This document shows positions 1 through 8,511 of a stretch of 42,151 nt of DNA, in pieces. The DNA comes from Bdellovibrionales bacterium (GTDB lineage: Bacteria > Bdellovibrionota > Bdellovibrionia > Bdellovibrionales > JAKFYE01). Position 1 is the stretch's first letter, and every line of letters starts with the position of its first letter. The notes below the pieces were generated by a model. That model made no database searches and had not been told where the DNA came from. It saw only the letters and a list, made by a program, of their open reading frames with translations. The stretch spans positions 1 through 42,151 of the forward strand of contig JAKFYE010000030.1 in NCBI GenBank assembly GCA_021731045.1. The letters are read 5' to 3'. The position numbers and the translations under genes are program-made.

Positions 1-1
1 A

Positions 2-508
2 AATCATCTCTCTCAACAATCTGAAGATGAGCGCTCAGTACTGGCTGAATCAGCCCGAATAGCACGCGGAAATATTTCTTCATTATCCCAATTGAATACA
101 AAAAAATTTGATGGGTTGGTTTTTCCTGGAGGATTTGGAGCGGCAAAAACTCTCTGTACGTTCGGAACCGCCGGAGCAAAAGGCACTGTTGAGCCTAATG
201 TCTTACGTATCGTACGGGAGTTTCACAGCGATTCAAAACCTATTTGCGCCATTTGTATTGCGCCCAGTATTTTAGCCTTAGTTCTGGGAAAGGAACATGT
301 CACCGTCACGATCGGAAATGACTCCGAAACCGCCAACGAAATTATAAAAACCGGGGCACAACATGAAGAGTGCCGAGTGGACGATTTTATTACCGATAGA
401 GAAAATAAAGTTATTACGACTCCCGCCTATATGTATGACGATGCAAAACCTTTTGAAGTCTTTAAAGGCATTCGCGCCGCAATTCGTGAATTAGTCGAAA
501 TGGCTTAG
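2..508 (+). CDS. elbB: ElbB family glutamine amidotransferase-like protein, 5' end missing
   Basis: The reading frame is open from base 2, so the gene enters from outside the window and the TTG at 92 is not its start. The first visible residues (NHLSQQ, then SARIARGNIS) match the ElbB segment after the first third of the protein, and VFPGGFGAAKTL is the family signature around the nucleophile elbow of a DJ-1/PfpI-like amidotransferase fold. CIAPSIL and TTPAYMYD further on also fit. ElbB is a class I glutamine amidotransferase-like protein, described in E. coli as a glyoxalase and loosely linked to isoprenoid synthesis. About 169 codons are visible of a usual total of about 215-220. The last 18 bases overlap the end of the convergent crotonase gene. 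The family call is firm; the cellular substrate is not known. Confidence 0.88.
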   Translation, partial: NHLSQQSEDERSVLAESARIARGNISSLSQLNTKKFDGLVFPGGFGAAKTLCTFGTAGAKGTVEPNVLRIVREFHSDSKPICAICIAPSILALVLGKEHVTVTIGNDSETANEIIKTGAQHEECRVDDFITDRENKVITTPAYMYDDAKPFEVFKGIRAAIRELVEMA

Positions 509-1201
509 AACATGACGATGATCTTTATTAAACCAGAGCTTTTCAAAAATAGATTTTTCATTAGAAGATATCCATTTTTTTATTGAGAGAAATGGTGTCT
601 GCGGTAAGGCTTGTGATTTCAATATAAAACGAAGCGCTTCGGCTTCAAGTTGGGATTGAGGAACTACTTGATCAATCAGTCCTAACATTTGCGCCTCAAA
701 TGCAGAGAAGGAATTAGCTCGCAAAGCATATTGAATCGTCTTTTTAGGACCTATTCTAGCCTCCATACGCGCGCCCCCACCCCATCCAAAAGTTAAGCCT
801 ATACGACGCTGCCAGAGGCCAAAAAACGACCGTGGCGTCGATAATACGAAATCAAACGCTGTTAATAGTTCAATGCCACCACCCAAACAATCACCATCCA
901 CCAACGCGACGGTAGGGACTTGGCATTCTGCTAACATTTTTAAGGAGAGAGCAATTTGGCGATTTGTTTGAATGCCTTGGAGTCTTTTGGTTTGTTTTTT
1001 ATAGTATTTGAGATTTCCGCCACTACAAAAAATACCATTAGTGGCCGTTGTCCATATGAGTCCCGTACATGTCTTAAATTCTTTAGATTTGACGAGTTTG
1101 ATCAAAGCGGCCGCTTCTGATGGACCATAGCTTTGACCTTCTTTGGGGTTCTCAATCTTAAGATGGCAGATAGTATTGGAATACAATATTTTTAAACTCA
1201 C
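491..1201 (-). CDS. enoyl-CoA hydratase/isomerase family protein (crotonase fold)
   Basis: A 236-residue crotonase-superfamily protein. The two oxyanion-hole segments are visible: FCSGGNLKYY at about residues 58-67 and DGDCLGGGIELL at about 102-113. They are followed by the usual helical C-terminal part. The stretch GLWQRRIGLTFGWGGG replaces the common F-x-E/P-E-x-x-x-G-x-P segment, so one catalytic glutamate is not obvious and the reaction cannot be predicted. The start is GTG at 1199-1201; only a weak Shine-Dalgarno is seen. The 3' end overlaps elbB by 18 bases in convergent orientation, so the two transcripts are complementary at their ends. It is unrelated by position to the leucine-degradation crotonase at 12844-13614. 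Confidence 0.8.
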   Translation of the reverse strand: MSLKILYSNTICHLKIENPKEGQSYGPSEAAALIKLVKSKEFKTCTGLIWTTATNGIFCSGGNLKYYKKQTKRLQGIQTNRQIALSLKMLAECQVPTVALVDGDCLGGGIELLTAFDFVLSTPRSFFGLWQRRIGLTFGWGGGARMEARIGPKKTIQYALRANSFSAFEAQMLGLIDQVVPQSQLEAEALRFILKSQALPQTPFLSIKKWISSNEKSIFEKLWFNKDHRHVLSHFD

Positions 1202-1236
1202 TCTAAAAAGTTAAGCGAGTCTTTTAAAACTGTATA

Positions 1237-1926
1237 CTAAATTTTATGGAGAAGATCGCGATATACGTCTTTGGCTTTTAAGAACTCAAGGCCCACACCT
1301 GCGCCTGTGCCCCAGACTCCCACTTTATTTGTCCAGATGACCTTCGCGTTGACATTGTATTTTCGATAAACTTCTTGGAGTTGGATTTTAAGTTGAACTA
1401 CATCACCGGTTTTAACCGCGGCATTTGGCACTTCTAGATAAGCACCACCACGAGACAAATTGAAAAGTTTCGCTTCTGAAGCATCGCCACCTTTAAATGG
1501 TGACATTGATGTCCATTGGTTCGTATAGAAGCGACGGTGAAAACGTTGATTCACAGGCATGCGAGCAATCATTTTTTCGCAAATACCCGTTAAATCTTTT
1601 TGCTCAAAAGGTTTCTCCAATAAAATCGTATTCTTCATGTTTTGAATACCTTCATAGGCATCCATCGCGATAATACGTGAGAGTACCAGTACGGGTAGAT
1701 CAAAGCCTAAACTTCGAATATCCATCGCCATTTGAATTCGATCTTGTGTAAATAAATCAAAATTGAAAACGCACAAGTCGACATTTCCCGAAGTTAGTTG
1801 CTGAATCGCCTTATTAGCTACAGAAGCCAAATCTACCTGGAAACCCGTATTTCGAGAAAGTTGCTGTTTTAGAGCTACACTCTCTTCGTTGCGTTTACCA
1901 ATTAGCAATACTTGCGGCGCTGTCAT
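1237..1926 (-). CDS. receiver-like domain plus PilZ domain protein
   Basis: A 229-residue two-domain protein. Residues of about 1-115 look like a response-regulator receiver, with the lysine of a LLEKPF motif kept, but the phospho-acceptor position reads VFNFDL, so the usual Asp appears to be Asn. Residues of about 130-225 are a PilZ domain (RRFYTNQ, LFNLSRGGAYLEV, then a beta-rich end GAGVGLEFL). PilZ domains of this type bind c-di-GMP or act as protein adaptors. I start at ATG 1924-1926 because GGAGG lies at 1931-1935; a TTG 18 bases further up would bury that site. It is a single-gene unit in the minus direction. The likely role is c-di-GMP-linked control of motility or surface behaviour; the partner is unknown. 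Confidence 0.78.
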   Translation of the reverse strand: MTAPQVLLIGKRNEESVALKQQLSRNTGFQVDLASVANKAIQQLTSGNVDLCVFNFDLFTQDRIQMAMDIRSLGFDLPVLVLSRIIAMDAYEGIQNMKNTILLEKPFEQKDLTGICEKMIARMPVNQRFHRRFYTNQWTSMSPFKGGDASEAKLFNLSRGGAYLEVPNAAVKTGDVVQLKIQLQEVYRKYNVNAKVIWTNKVGVWGTGAGVGLEFLKAKDVYRDLLHKI

Positions 1927-2038
1927 AGGACCTCCGACTTTCAATAATTACGTTTCGGAGTGAGAAGGCCTATTTTTGAATGAAAAAAGACTGAATTTAA
2001 AACTTTCTAAAATCTGTCAAAATACTCTACGGGTATTT

Positions 2039-2953
2039 TCAGTTAGTCTCAAAACGAGAAACAATTATTTTTTTACGTCGATCTGTACGCGTTTGTTTCT
2101 TTTTTATTTCTTGCTTATTATTAAAAGTCTGCATTTTCAGCTGCGCAGGCTCTAATAATTCATCGCTAGATTTATAAACAATTTCACGGTTCGCTTTTAC
2201 GATTGAGCGAGACTGAAAAAGTATTTTATGCGTTCCCATAGCTGGGTACGATACATTTGGCTCTTCATTGGTATAGTAGGTAATACGTGTTTCTGCGCCT
2301 AAACCCTTACGGTCACCATTACACACCACTTCGCCACTTATAATTTTAATTTCTTTGGTTACTCTAGAATAAGCTTTATTTGTGTCTTTAAAGCTCATTT
2401 GTCCAAAAACAAAATCTGTCTTTATCGGCCGTGTGCCTAGAGTTTCGATCATGCAATAAGCAATTTCAACGCCGATATCCTCAGCTTCTTTCATGACATT
2501 TGAGTTCGAACATTTTAATTCTCGCTGAACGACGCCGCTACTTAAGCTGATTTTCTCTTCGTTGCAATCTGAGGTTTTGGTGATTTTCTTGCTTTTTTCA
2601 CCATTAATTATTTCCATTTCGTGCTGTATACGAAGTTCATTTTTATTTAAAAGACTTAACGAGACGGTCTCGTTTAATTCAAAGACTCCTGAGTCAAAAA
2701 GATATTTCTTTTGATGTTGTTCGGTCATTTCTAGCTTTAATCGTCGATCTATTAATGACGAATTGATCTCGGCTGCAAAATCACCACTTTTTAATTTCAT
2801 CTTCTTTAATTCTTTATCTGAATACGCTCTGAATGCTCCCACAGGTTTATCGGAAAATATTTTTTGAATCGCTTGTGTGTCGGGCCGTTTACTTGTGCAA
2901 CCACAGACAACTAAAACCGCAAATCCTAATATTTTAACTCTTTTTTTATCCAT
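2039..2953 (-). CDS. putative lipoprotein of unknown function
   Basis: 304 residues. The N-terminus KKRVKILGFAVLVVCGC is a short positively charged then hydrophobic signal ending in a lipobox-like VCGC, so the mature protein is probably lipid-anchored at about Cys 19. The rest is charged and contains no motif I recognise. There are scattered cysteines (CNEEK, CSNS, YCMIE, VVCNGD) that could form disulfides in the periplasm, and a strongly basic tail (KKKQTRTDRRKK). ATG at 2951-2953. It stands alone between the PilZ gene and a 328-base divergent intergenic region. The lipoprotein call is reasonable; function is open. Confidence 0.65.
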   Translation of the reverse strand: MDKKRVKILGFAVLVVCGCTSKRPDTQAIQKIFSDKPVGAFRAYSDKELKKMKLKSGDFAAEINSSLIDRRLKLEMTEQHQKKYLFDSGVFELNETVSLSLLNKNELRIQHEMEIINGEKSKKITKTSDCNEEKISLSSGVVQRELKCSNSNVMKEAEDIGVEIAYCMIETLGTRPIKTDFVFGQMSFKDTNKAYSRVTKEIKIISGEVVCNGDRKGLGAETRITYYTNEEPNVSYPAMGTHKILFQSRSIVKANREIVYKSSDELLEPAQLKMQTFNNKQEIKKKQTRTDRRKKIIVSRFETN

Positions 2954-3281
2954 GGGCCCACTTTGATTTGTTTAAATTTTATTTAACAAAAAGTATCTAC
3001 GAAACTTATGCCAAAATGAGAGTGTCCAGATTGCGTTTTAAGGGGATATTGAGGGTAGCCAGAGAAAAAACTACCGAGGTAGCGCCGATTTTTGTCTCTT
3101 AAAAAAATGAGCTCACTAATTGTTTTATCAGACTTTAGACGAGTGACTTAAGATCTTTGTCGGATCTAGTTTTAAGCTAATTAGTCTTGTTAACAAACTT
3201 TTAACCTAAGGCTAGATGAGATTGTTAAGGCATGGGTCGATAAGCGATTAACCCTAAACAAGACTTAGGAGCGTTTCGCAA
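2954..3281. other. divergent intergenic region, no gene seen
   Basis: This region of 328 bases separates the minus-strand lipoprotein from the plus-strand pseudo-receiver gene and should hold both promoters. Visible structure: a perfect 10-base palindrome TTGTTAACAA at 3187-3196. There is also a set of mutually exclusive short pairings, GGTAG near 3054-3058, CTACC at 3071-3075 and GGTAG at 3078-3082. AGGAG at 3268-3272 is the ribosome binding site for the TTG start at 3282. I see no convincing sigma-70 pair and no known riboswitch. Confidence 0.4.
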
Positions 3282-5045
3282 TTGGAAAAAACAGTGGTCA
3301 CTACAACACCTGTTGTAGATAATTCGGTCGTACTCATTATTGCAAACCGCATAAATGCGTTTGATGCGGCGAACTCATTCCTCGCCCGTCGCGGACTAAA
3401 ATGTATAATGGCCTCTAACGTAAAACAGGCGATCAAATTTATTCCTGAGCATAAGCCCGCTTTTGTGCTTTTGAGTTGGAATATAAAAAACTCAAATATT
3501 CACAAAACATATAAACTCATCAGCACAACTTTTAAGTGCTTTGTTATCGTATATGCAGAAAACTCTGACGGAAAAACCGCAACAGACCTCGTTGCCTCTA
3601 GACTACCAGAAATTATGCAAGCACCCGTAAGCGGACCTAGTATCTACATGAAGATTCAACGGATTTTAAAAGCTCGTGCGGATGCACTTGAAGGAGACAC
3701 CAATCCGGGCATTCGAGAGACCTCTGGTTCTACCGAGGAGTCTCCCGCTATAGCTATTTCAGGAGCAGATATTCCAAAAGAAGGCGAGTGGCAACTTCGT
3801 GGTCAGGATAAAGTCACAAATAAAAGTGTTTGGGAGCTGGCCGCAAAAGATACAAAGCACAAAGGGAAAGCCGGCATCTATACGTTCAAGGGGACAGGGC
3901 CGCCAAAAAAGAAAAGCAGCGGTGGATGGCAAACTGATGGGGGCGAAGCCTTCTTTGAAGAAAAAAAATTGAAAAAGAATACCCAGACCGCTTTCACCGA
4001 AAAAGAACTTGAAGAACTAGCGCTCCAACTTGAAGAGAACAGCGATGACACTTCGGAAAATACGGGAGAAGCAAAAGATGAGCTAGCTCCAACTCCCCTC
4101 ATGGAATCTGAAAATTCATCAAAGCCCGACTCTATTATTCAAAAAGGTATTTCGAATAATTCAAAACTTATGGAGGCTATTCAAAAAGGCGCAAGTGGTA
4201 ATGAGTTTGAGGATGTCACCAAAGGATCAAATGAAATTATTGATGTCGTACTTCCATCAGAAGACACCCAAGATTCAGGTCATTCTTCTACGGCCGACGA
4301 AACCCCACCAGTATTACAAACGTCAATTCATCCGAATATAGGGTCTATAGAAGGAAAAAACACAAACTCAGTTTTAGCAAAATCGACCTTTATGTCTCTT
4401 CAAAGCGTTGTAGTTGCACAAGATTCAAACGACACAAAAAAAGTTAATCAAGTTAAAAAACTAGCCGTTATCACAATTAATACCACTCAGTACAGAGGCT
4501 ACTTACTGATCACCTCAAGCAATGATAAAAATATAAATGATGATATTTTAAATGAACTCAAGAAACACATACACGCACACTTAAAAGGTTATGGAGAAGT
4601 TATCGATAATCTCAAACATATTTTTGTCGAAGTTGAAAGTATAGATTTCAAACAATGGGGAAAACAAGCTGCTGACTTTATTGCTTTAGCTCCTCATTAC
4701 CTTGAGGAATGGGCGGTCGCTTTTTTTCCATTTCAAAACATTGCGCCAAAATTAGAAGTTAAAAATCAAAACCGAGTGGGTGTTGACATAAACGACATAT
4801 TTCCTAATGTCCCTCTCACTTTTGATTTATGCATGCATTTGCCTATTAATAATAGAAATTTTATTTATTGTAGGACTGGCCAGCATATTTCGGACAAACA
4901 AAAAGCGCGCATGCAAGAAGCAAAATCGCATAAACTGTTTATTAGTCCCGATGCTGTAAATAATTTTATGGAGTTCTTTATAAGTTACAACGTAAAAGCA
5001 AAAGCTTTAGAATACAAAAATGACTTATATATAGTCGCAAGTTAA
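3282..5045 (+). CDS. degenerate receiver protein with HD-GYP-type N-terminal-like domain
   Basis: 587 residues in three parts. Residues of about 15-130 fold like a receiver, but the acceptor site reads LLSWNI (Ser for Asp) and the usual Lys-Pro reads AP, so it is probably not phosphorylated. Residues of about 135-390 are a long acidic, low-complexity linker with a WQLRGQDK...GGWQTDGGE segment. The C-terminal 200 residues end in FDLCMHLPINNRNFIYCRTG ... KLFISPDAVNNFMEFF. This resembles the small domain found in front of many HD-GYP phosphodiesterases, but no HD or GYP motif is present. The start is TTG with AGGAG nine bases upstream. A scaffold or adaptor role in second-messenger signalling is an inference. 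Confidence 0.6.
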   Translation: MEKTVVTTTPVVDNSVVLIIANRINAFDAANSFLARRGLKCIMASNVKQAIKFIPEHKPAFVLLSWNIKNSNIHKTYKLISTTFKCFVIVYAENSDGKTATDLVASRLPEIMQAPVSGPSIYMKIQRILKARADALEGDTNPGIRETSGSTEESPAIAISGADIPKEGEWQLRGQDKVTNKSVWELAAKDTKHKGKAGIYTFKGTGPPKKKSSGGWQTDGGEAFFEEKKLKKNTQTAFTEKELEELALQLEENSDDTSENTGEAKDELAPTPLMESENSSKPDSIIQKGISNNSKLMEAIQKGASGNEFEDVTKGSNEIIDVVLPSEDTQDSGHSSTADETPPVLQTSIHPNIGSIEGKNTNSVLAKSTFMSLQSVVVAQDSNDTKKVNQVKKLAVITINTTQYRGYLLITSSNDKNINDDILNELKKHIHAHLKGYGEVIDNLKHIFVEVESIDFKQWGKQAADFIALAPHYLEEWAVAFFPFQNIAPKLEVKNQNRVGVDINDIFPNVPLTFDLCMHLPINNRNFIYCRTGQHISDKQKARMQEAKSHKLFISPDAVNNFMEFFISYNVKAKALEYKNDLYIVAS

Positions 5046-5064
5046 AAAATCTTTTTTCAAGTAT

Positions 5065-5868
5065 TTACGATTCCGATATTTTTTGAACCAAATGTGTCGA
5101 CTCTATGGGTGATTCGTCCACTAATGCACCCATCGTGGCCGCAAAGGATTCTTGACTGTACAGCAATCCCAAATGACCTATACTTTCTAGCTCTATATTT
5201 CTGAACGCATGACGAGGCATACCTTCAACAGTGCAATTACCACCAGGCCACGCAACAAAATCGTATTTTGAAGAAATGCTAGTCAAACGCGAACCTCGAG
5301 ATAAAGCCGTTTCATTGAGCATACGAATAATATAGGAGCCTGACCGAAGATCGGTATTTAAACCTCCCATAAATCCGGCTTTTAAAAATATACTCAACGG
5401 AGTTCCACGATGAGGTGTACCTAGAGTAATAAGATGATGAACCTTTCCGCGACCAGCTCCAACGCTCATGTAATAGCGCGAAATAATTCCACCTAAAGAA
5501 TGACCTACGATATCGATTTGATCTGATTTTGTTTGCGCCAGAATTTCGTCTACGCGTTCTGAGAGTGTATCTACCATTTTGGTGAGACTTCCGTGCCGTG
5601 TAGGATAATTAATAGTAAAAACGTTCTTCCATCCTTCTTGTTCCATACACTTGCGGAGTGGAAAGAACGCCGAAGCATTATGAATCACCCCGTGCACTAA
5701 TAAAATAGGACGTTTGTTAACTGCAAAATGAGGATGAGGCGCTCCCGTCTGCCTCCGAGTCATCATTCCAAAAGGATAAAGATTAATTGCCCTGATATTT
5801 GCGCCGATTTCTCGCGCTGTAATAGAAACAATCTTTTTTCCTAAATCGAGTCTTTCACGTAAACCCAT
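5065..5868 (-). CDS. alpha/beta hydrolase, lipase/esterase-like
   Basis: 267 residues. LLVHGVIHNASAFFPLRK (about residues 56-73) forms the oxyanion-hole turn, and VGHSLGG places the nucleophile at Ser124. Asp203 (KYDFVAW) and His232 (SIGHLGLL) complete a plausible triad. TLGTPHRGTP after the nucleophile is typical of bacterial triacylglycerol lipases and PGAP1-like lipases. No clear signal peptide is present, so it may be cytosolic or membrane-associated; substrate is unknown. ATG at 5866-5868. It faces the pseudo-receiver gene across a 20-base convergent gap, and a dispersed repeat lies just upstream of it. Confidence 0.8.
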   Translation of the reverse strand: MGLRERLDLGKKIVSITAREIGANIRAINLYPFGMMTRRQTGAPHPHFAVNKRPILLVHGVIHNASAFFPLRKCMEQEGWKNVFTINYPTRHGSLTKMVDTLSERVDEILAQTKSDQIDIVGHSLGGIISRYYMSVGAGRGKVHHLITLGTPHRGTPLSIFLKAGFMGGLNTDLRSGSYIIRMLNETALSRGSRLTSISSKYDFVAWPGGNCTVEGMPRHAFRNIELESIGHLGLLYSQESFAATMGALVDESPIESTHLVQKISES

Positions 5869-5969
5869 GCTGCTAGACTATAACGCAGTCTTAACCAGTC
5901 AGCCAATAACGCGCTGATACAGAAAGAAAGTCGCCAGAGTCAACTCGGGTAGTTGAAAAACCCACCGCA

Positions 5970-6085
5970 GTAAAAATGAGGTTTGCTCAAAAAGGGTCAG
6001 ATACCTCAGAGATGCCGAGGAGGAAGTGGCGGCGTACTGACACGCCTGATGAAGGCAGGTATATGGTAAAATGGACCTTTTTTAG
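5970..6085 (-). repeat. dispersed repeat, copy B
   Basis: On the minus strand, bases 6038 to 5970 match 39162 to 39230 over 69 positions with no gap and about 10 mismatches. The core contains AGTACGCCGCC, CCTCCTCGGC and GACCCTTTTTGA. The remaining part, to about 6085, is more diverged but keeps a second, inverted run near ATGGACCTTTTTT, so the element can fold back on itself. It fills most of the gap between the lipase-like gene and the SpoIIE-type gene. Confidence 0.75.
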
Positions 6086-6094
6086 ATAGGCCCA

Positions 6095-6979
6095 CTAAGA
6101 TCGAGCTAATTTAAGTATTCGATCCTTAACTTCGATCACAAGCAGTGTTTGATCACGATCGGGCTCAGATTTATTAGTCCATTGCTCAATTTGATATAAA
6201 ATTTCATTGCGGACGTCATGGACGGATGAGTTTTTCTTCAAAAACAGGATATCCTCAAGTCGTTTAATTCCAAAAATATCACCTTTAGGATTTTGGGCCT
6301 GAAAGATACCTTTTGATCCGATCACAAGGCGATCTTTTGCGCTTAAGCTAATAGATTTTGTTTTAAGTTCTCCATGAAAGTTTTTAGAAATTTCTGGAGA
6401 TATGTTTTTAAGTTGGAGCACATTGGATTGGCTTGAATTCTGATGAAGGACGGCAAGATCACCTGCAAGGCAATAAGACAAATCAAATGTGCGACGGTCG
6501 ACCACTCCGTAAAAAACATCCACGGTATCGTTATCTTGAACAGAAGGAAGAAGTTCTTTGATTAAAGCTGCAAGTGATTCGCTTGGCGAAGTTGCTTTAC
6601 GTGCTTCAATCTGGGCCGAGAGCTTCATTAAAACCGAAAGAAAAAGAGCCGACATACCGTAACCGGAAGCGCACGATAAAACGATTCCGAATCGAAATTT
6701 ATCATCATGTTCGAAAAGATCAAAATAGTCTCCGCCTGCCACCATGCTGGCAATAAATTTTGTACTAAAATCAAAACCCGGAATGTTGGGAATCTCTGTA
6801 GGCACGAGAGTTTTTTGAATGAGTTGAGACATTTTAAGCTCTTGGCCAATTTGCGAAATCAAATCGCGAAGCTGAACATTGAGCTTGGAAATTTCATTTT
6901 TATACGTTTGCAACTCTTGTTCTTTTTCAGATAGAGATCTTTGTAGAAGTTCGTTTTTCTTTTGAATGTCGTCAGCCAT
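6095..6979 (-). CDS. SpoIIE/RsbU-type PP2C-like protein with N-terminal coiled coil
   Basis: 294 residues. Residues 1-60 are a charged coiled coil (KKNELLQRSLSEKEQELQTY) ahead of a SpoIIE domain. The motif MVAGGDYFDLFEHDD at about residues 78-92 is the standard first metal site. The second site, normally D-V-S-G-H-G, reads CASGYG here, so an aspartate is replaced. RDQTLLVIEV near the end keeps one of the usual two aspartates. The protein may be a weak phosphatase or a non-catalytic binding partner. In other bacteria this family controls sigma factors through anti-sigma antagonists, but none is encoded nearby. It follows the 6998-8464 gene by 18 bases and is probably cotranscribed with it. Confidence 0.78.
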   Translation of the reverse strand: MADDIQKKNELLQRSLSEKEQELQTYKNEISKLNVQLRDLISQIGQELKMSQLIQKTLVPTEIPNIPGFDFSTKFIASMVAGGDYFDLFEHDDKFRFGIVLSCASGYGMSALFLSVLMKLSAQIEARKATSPSESLAALIKELLPSVQDNDTVDVFYGVVDRRTFDLSYCLAGDLAVLHQNSSQSNVLQLKNISPEISKNFHGELKTKSISLSAKDRLVIGSKGIFQAQNPKGDIFGIKRLEDILFLKKNSSVHDVRNEILYQIEQWTNKSEPDRDQTLLVIEVKDRILKLARS

Positions 6980-6997
6980 CTCATCACTCTATCGGCG

Positions 6998-8464
6998 TTA
7001 TCGGAACCATTCAATAACAGACAAAGGTCCAGGTACGTAATTTACGTTGGTGCGAACAATAAACTGAGGATGTGCAAGACCAAAAAGGGTCTTAAATTTA
7101 GGCGAGAGGCGAAGAGCGGGGTTTTGTTTATCAAACACCTGTGTTGGCAGTAGACCCCATTTATTAGCCAAGCGAAGGGACGGAAGATGAAACACCCGAA
7201 AAGAAGTTTTAGGATTTGCATCTATCCAACCCTTAATACCGTCTTTAAAATAACTGCGTAATTCAATTTTATCTTCATCCAAAATTTGAAGTACGCGCTG
7301 GTCTTTAGAAACGAGATTGTTAAATGAACTCACCGTCAAAGACTTATCTGAATGTAAAATAAGGTGTGCCGGTTGAACTTTAGACTCCACTTTGAACTTT
7401 GGACCGGTGGGATAAAAACTCATTTTATTATTTTCTGATACAAATATAATTTTATTTGAAAGAGTCATTTGCTGGAGGATGGCAAGCTCAACGCTAAGAT
7501 TTTGTCGGTCTTCGATAATTAAAAGATCAGGATTTTTGATTTGTTCAATCAGAGCTTCTAAAATCTCACCTTTAAAACCCAACAATTCAGACCAAGCCCC
7601 AGCATTAGAAATCATAACTTCAATTATTTTTTCAGACGATTGGGGCAGCAAGTTCCAATCATAACTTTCAACACGATCTAAGAGCGTTTGAAGAAGTTTT
7701 TGTTTTTCTCGTAAGGAGAGATACGTGATTTCACGTTGAATGACTAAACCAATTAAAGGTCTCAAGCTCCACGACGACACAAACTTCGAAAAAGCTTCGT
7801 CGTTTAAAATCTTACGGTCCAAACATGAATCTGTTAAAAACTGAGGACGCCATGCCGACGTACAAAGGCTTTTTAAATTGTGAAAAGCTTTAAGATGATT
7901 GTGATCAAATTTTAAGAGTCCTCGAGTATTATGATTCGTTAATGGATCATAAATATTGAGATCACCGGTCGTAAGAAGCAACGTGGCATCTACGACGATC
8001 TCACGTGCTAAACGAGATTCTATAAAACTCTGATTAGCATTTTGCAAAAGAAGGGCATCTAAAAGCGCCTTCTCAATCTGCCCGGCTGATTCAAATAAAT
8101 CGCGACCGATCGAAATATGATTCTGACTGATTGCCAGAGCGAAAGGGTGGTCGACTTCAACCGTTATACGTATGGGACGCACCCTCAATTTTTTACCTGT
8201 GGAATCTAAAATAGAAGGAATATGCGCGGCCGCGGCATTAATACGGCTGCTATAGAACTGAAATTTTTTAGGCACATCAGAAGATTCCAAAAAGCTGCAG
8301 GGTTTGATTTTTAAGACGGCCTCATGACTCTGAATGTCCATAGAGTCAACAAGCGAGGAATTTATACAAATTGGATGCTGACCGACTTTGGTCAATACCC
8401 AAGTCAGCAGCAATACGGCCACCACGGTTGAAGTTAAAAGAGTCATTTTAAACAGCTTGTCCAT
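6998..8464 (-). CDS. membrane-anchored protein of unknown function
   Basis: 488 residues, family not recognised. An N-terminal segment (MTLLTSTVVAVLLLTWVLTKV, split here as residues 7-27) looks like an uncleaved signal anchor, putting a large domain of about 460 residues in the periplasm. The body is mixed helix and strand, with sections such as RITVEVDHPFALAIS and HISIGRDLFESAG that could suggest a peptidase-like or binding fold, but no HExxH or serine motif is seen. ATG at 8462-8464. It is first in a two-gene unit with the SpoIIE-type protein, so it may be the sensing or effector partner of that protein; this is inferred from position only. It is divergent from 8512-9912 across 47 bases. 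Confidence 0.6.
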   Translation of the reverse strand: MDKLFKMTLLTSTVVAVLLLTWVLTKVGQHPICINSSLVDSMDIQSHEAVLKIKPCSFLESSDVPKKFQFYSSRINAAAAHIPSILDSTGKKLRVRPIRITVEVDHPFALAISQNHISIGRDLFESAGQIEKALLDALLLQNANQSFIESRLAREIVVDATLLLTTGDLNIYDPLTNHNTRGLLKFDHNHLKAFHNLKSLCTSAWRPQFLTDSCLDRKILNDEAFSKFVSSWSLRPLIGLVIQREITYLSLREKQKLLQTLLDRVESYDWNLLPQSSEKIIEVMISNAGAWSELLGFKGEILEALIEQIKNPDLLIIEDRQNLSVELAILQQMTLSNKIIFVSENNKMSFYPTGPKFKVESKVQPAHLILHSDKSLTVSSFNNLVSKDQRVLQILDEDKIELRSYFKDGIKGWIDANPKTSFRVFHLPSLRLANKWGLLPTQVFDKQNPALRLSPKFKTLFGLAHPQFIVRTNVNYVPGPLSVIEWFR

Positions 8465-8511
8465 CGTCTTGTATCCATTGCAATCGCAAGGCCTTCATTA
8501 AACAATAAGAC

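Noticed and set aside
3878-4102. Minus-strand frame of 74 codons within the pseudo-receiver gene
   Set aside because: Low-complexity Ser/Phe product created by the acidic, A-rich linker on the other strand.
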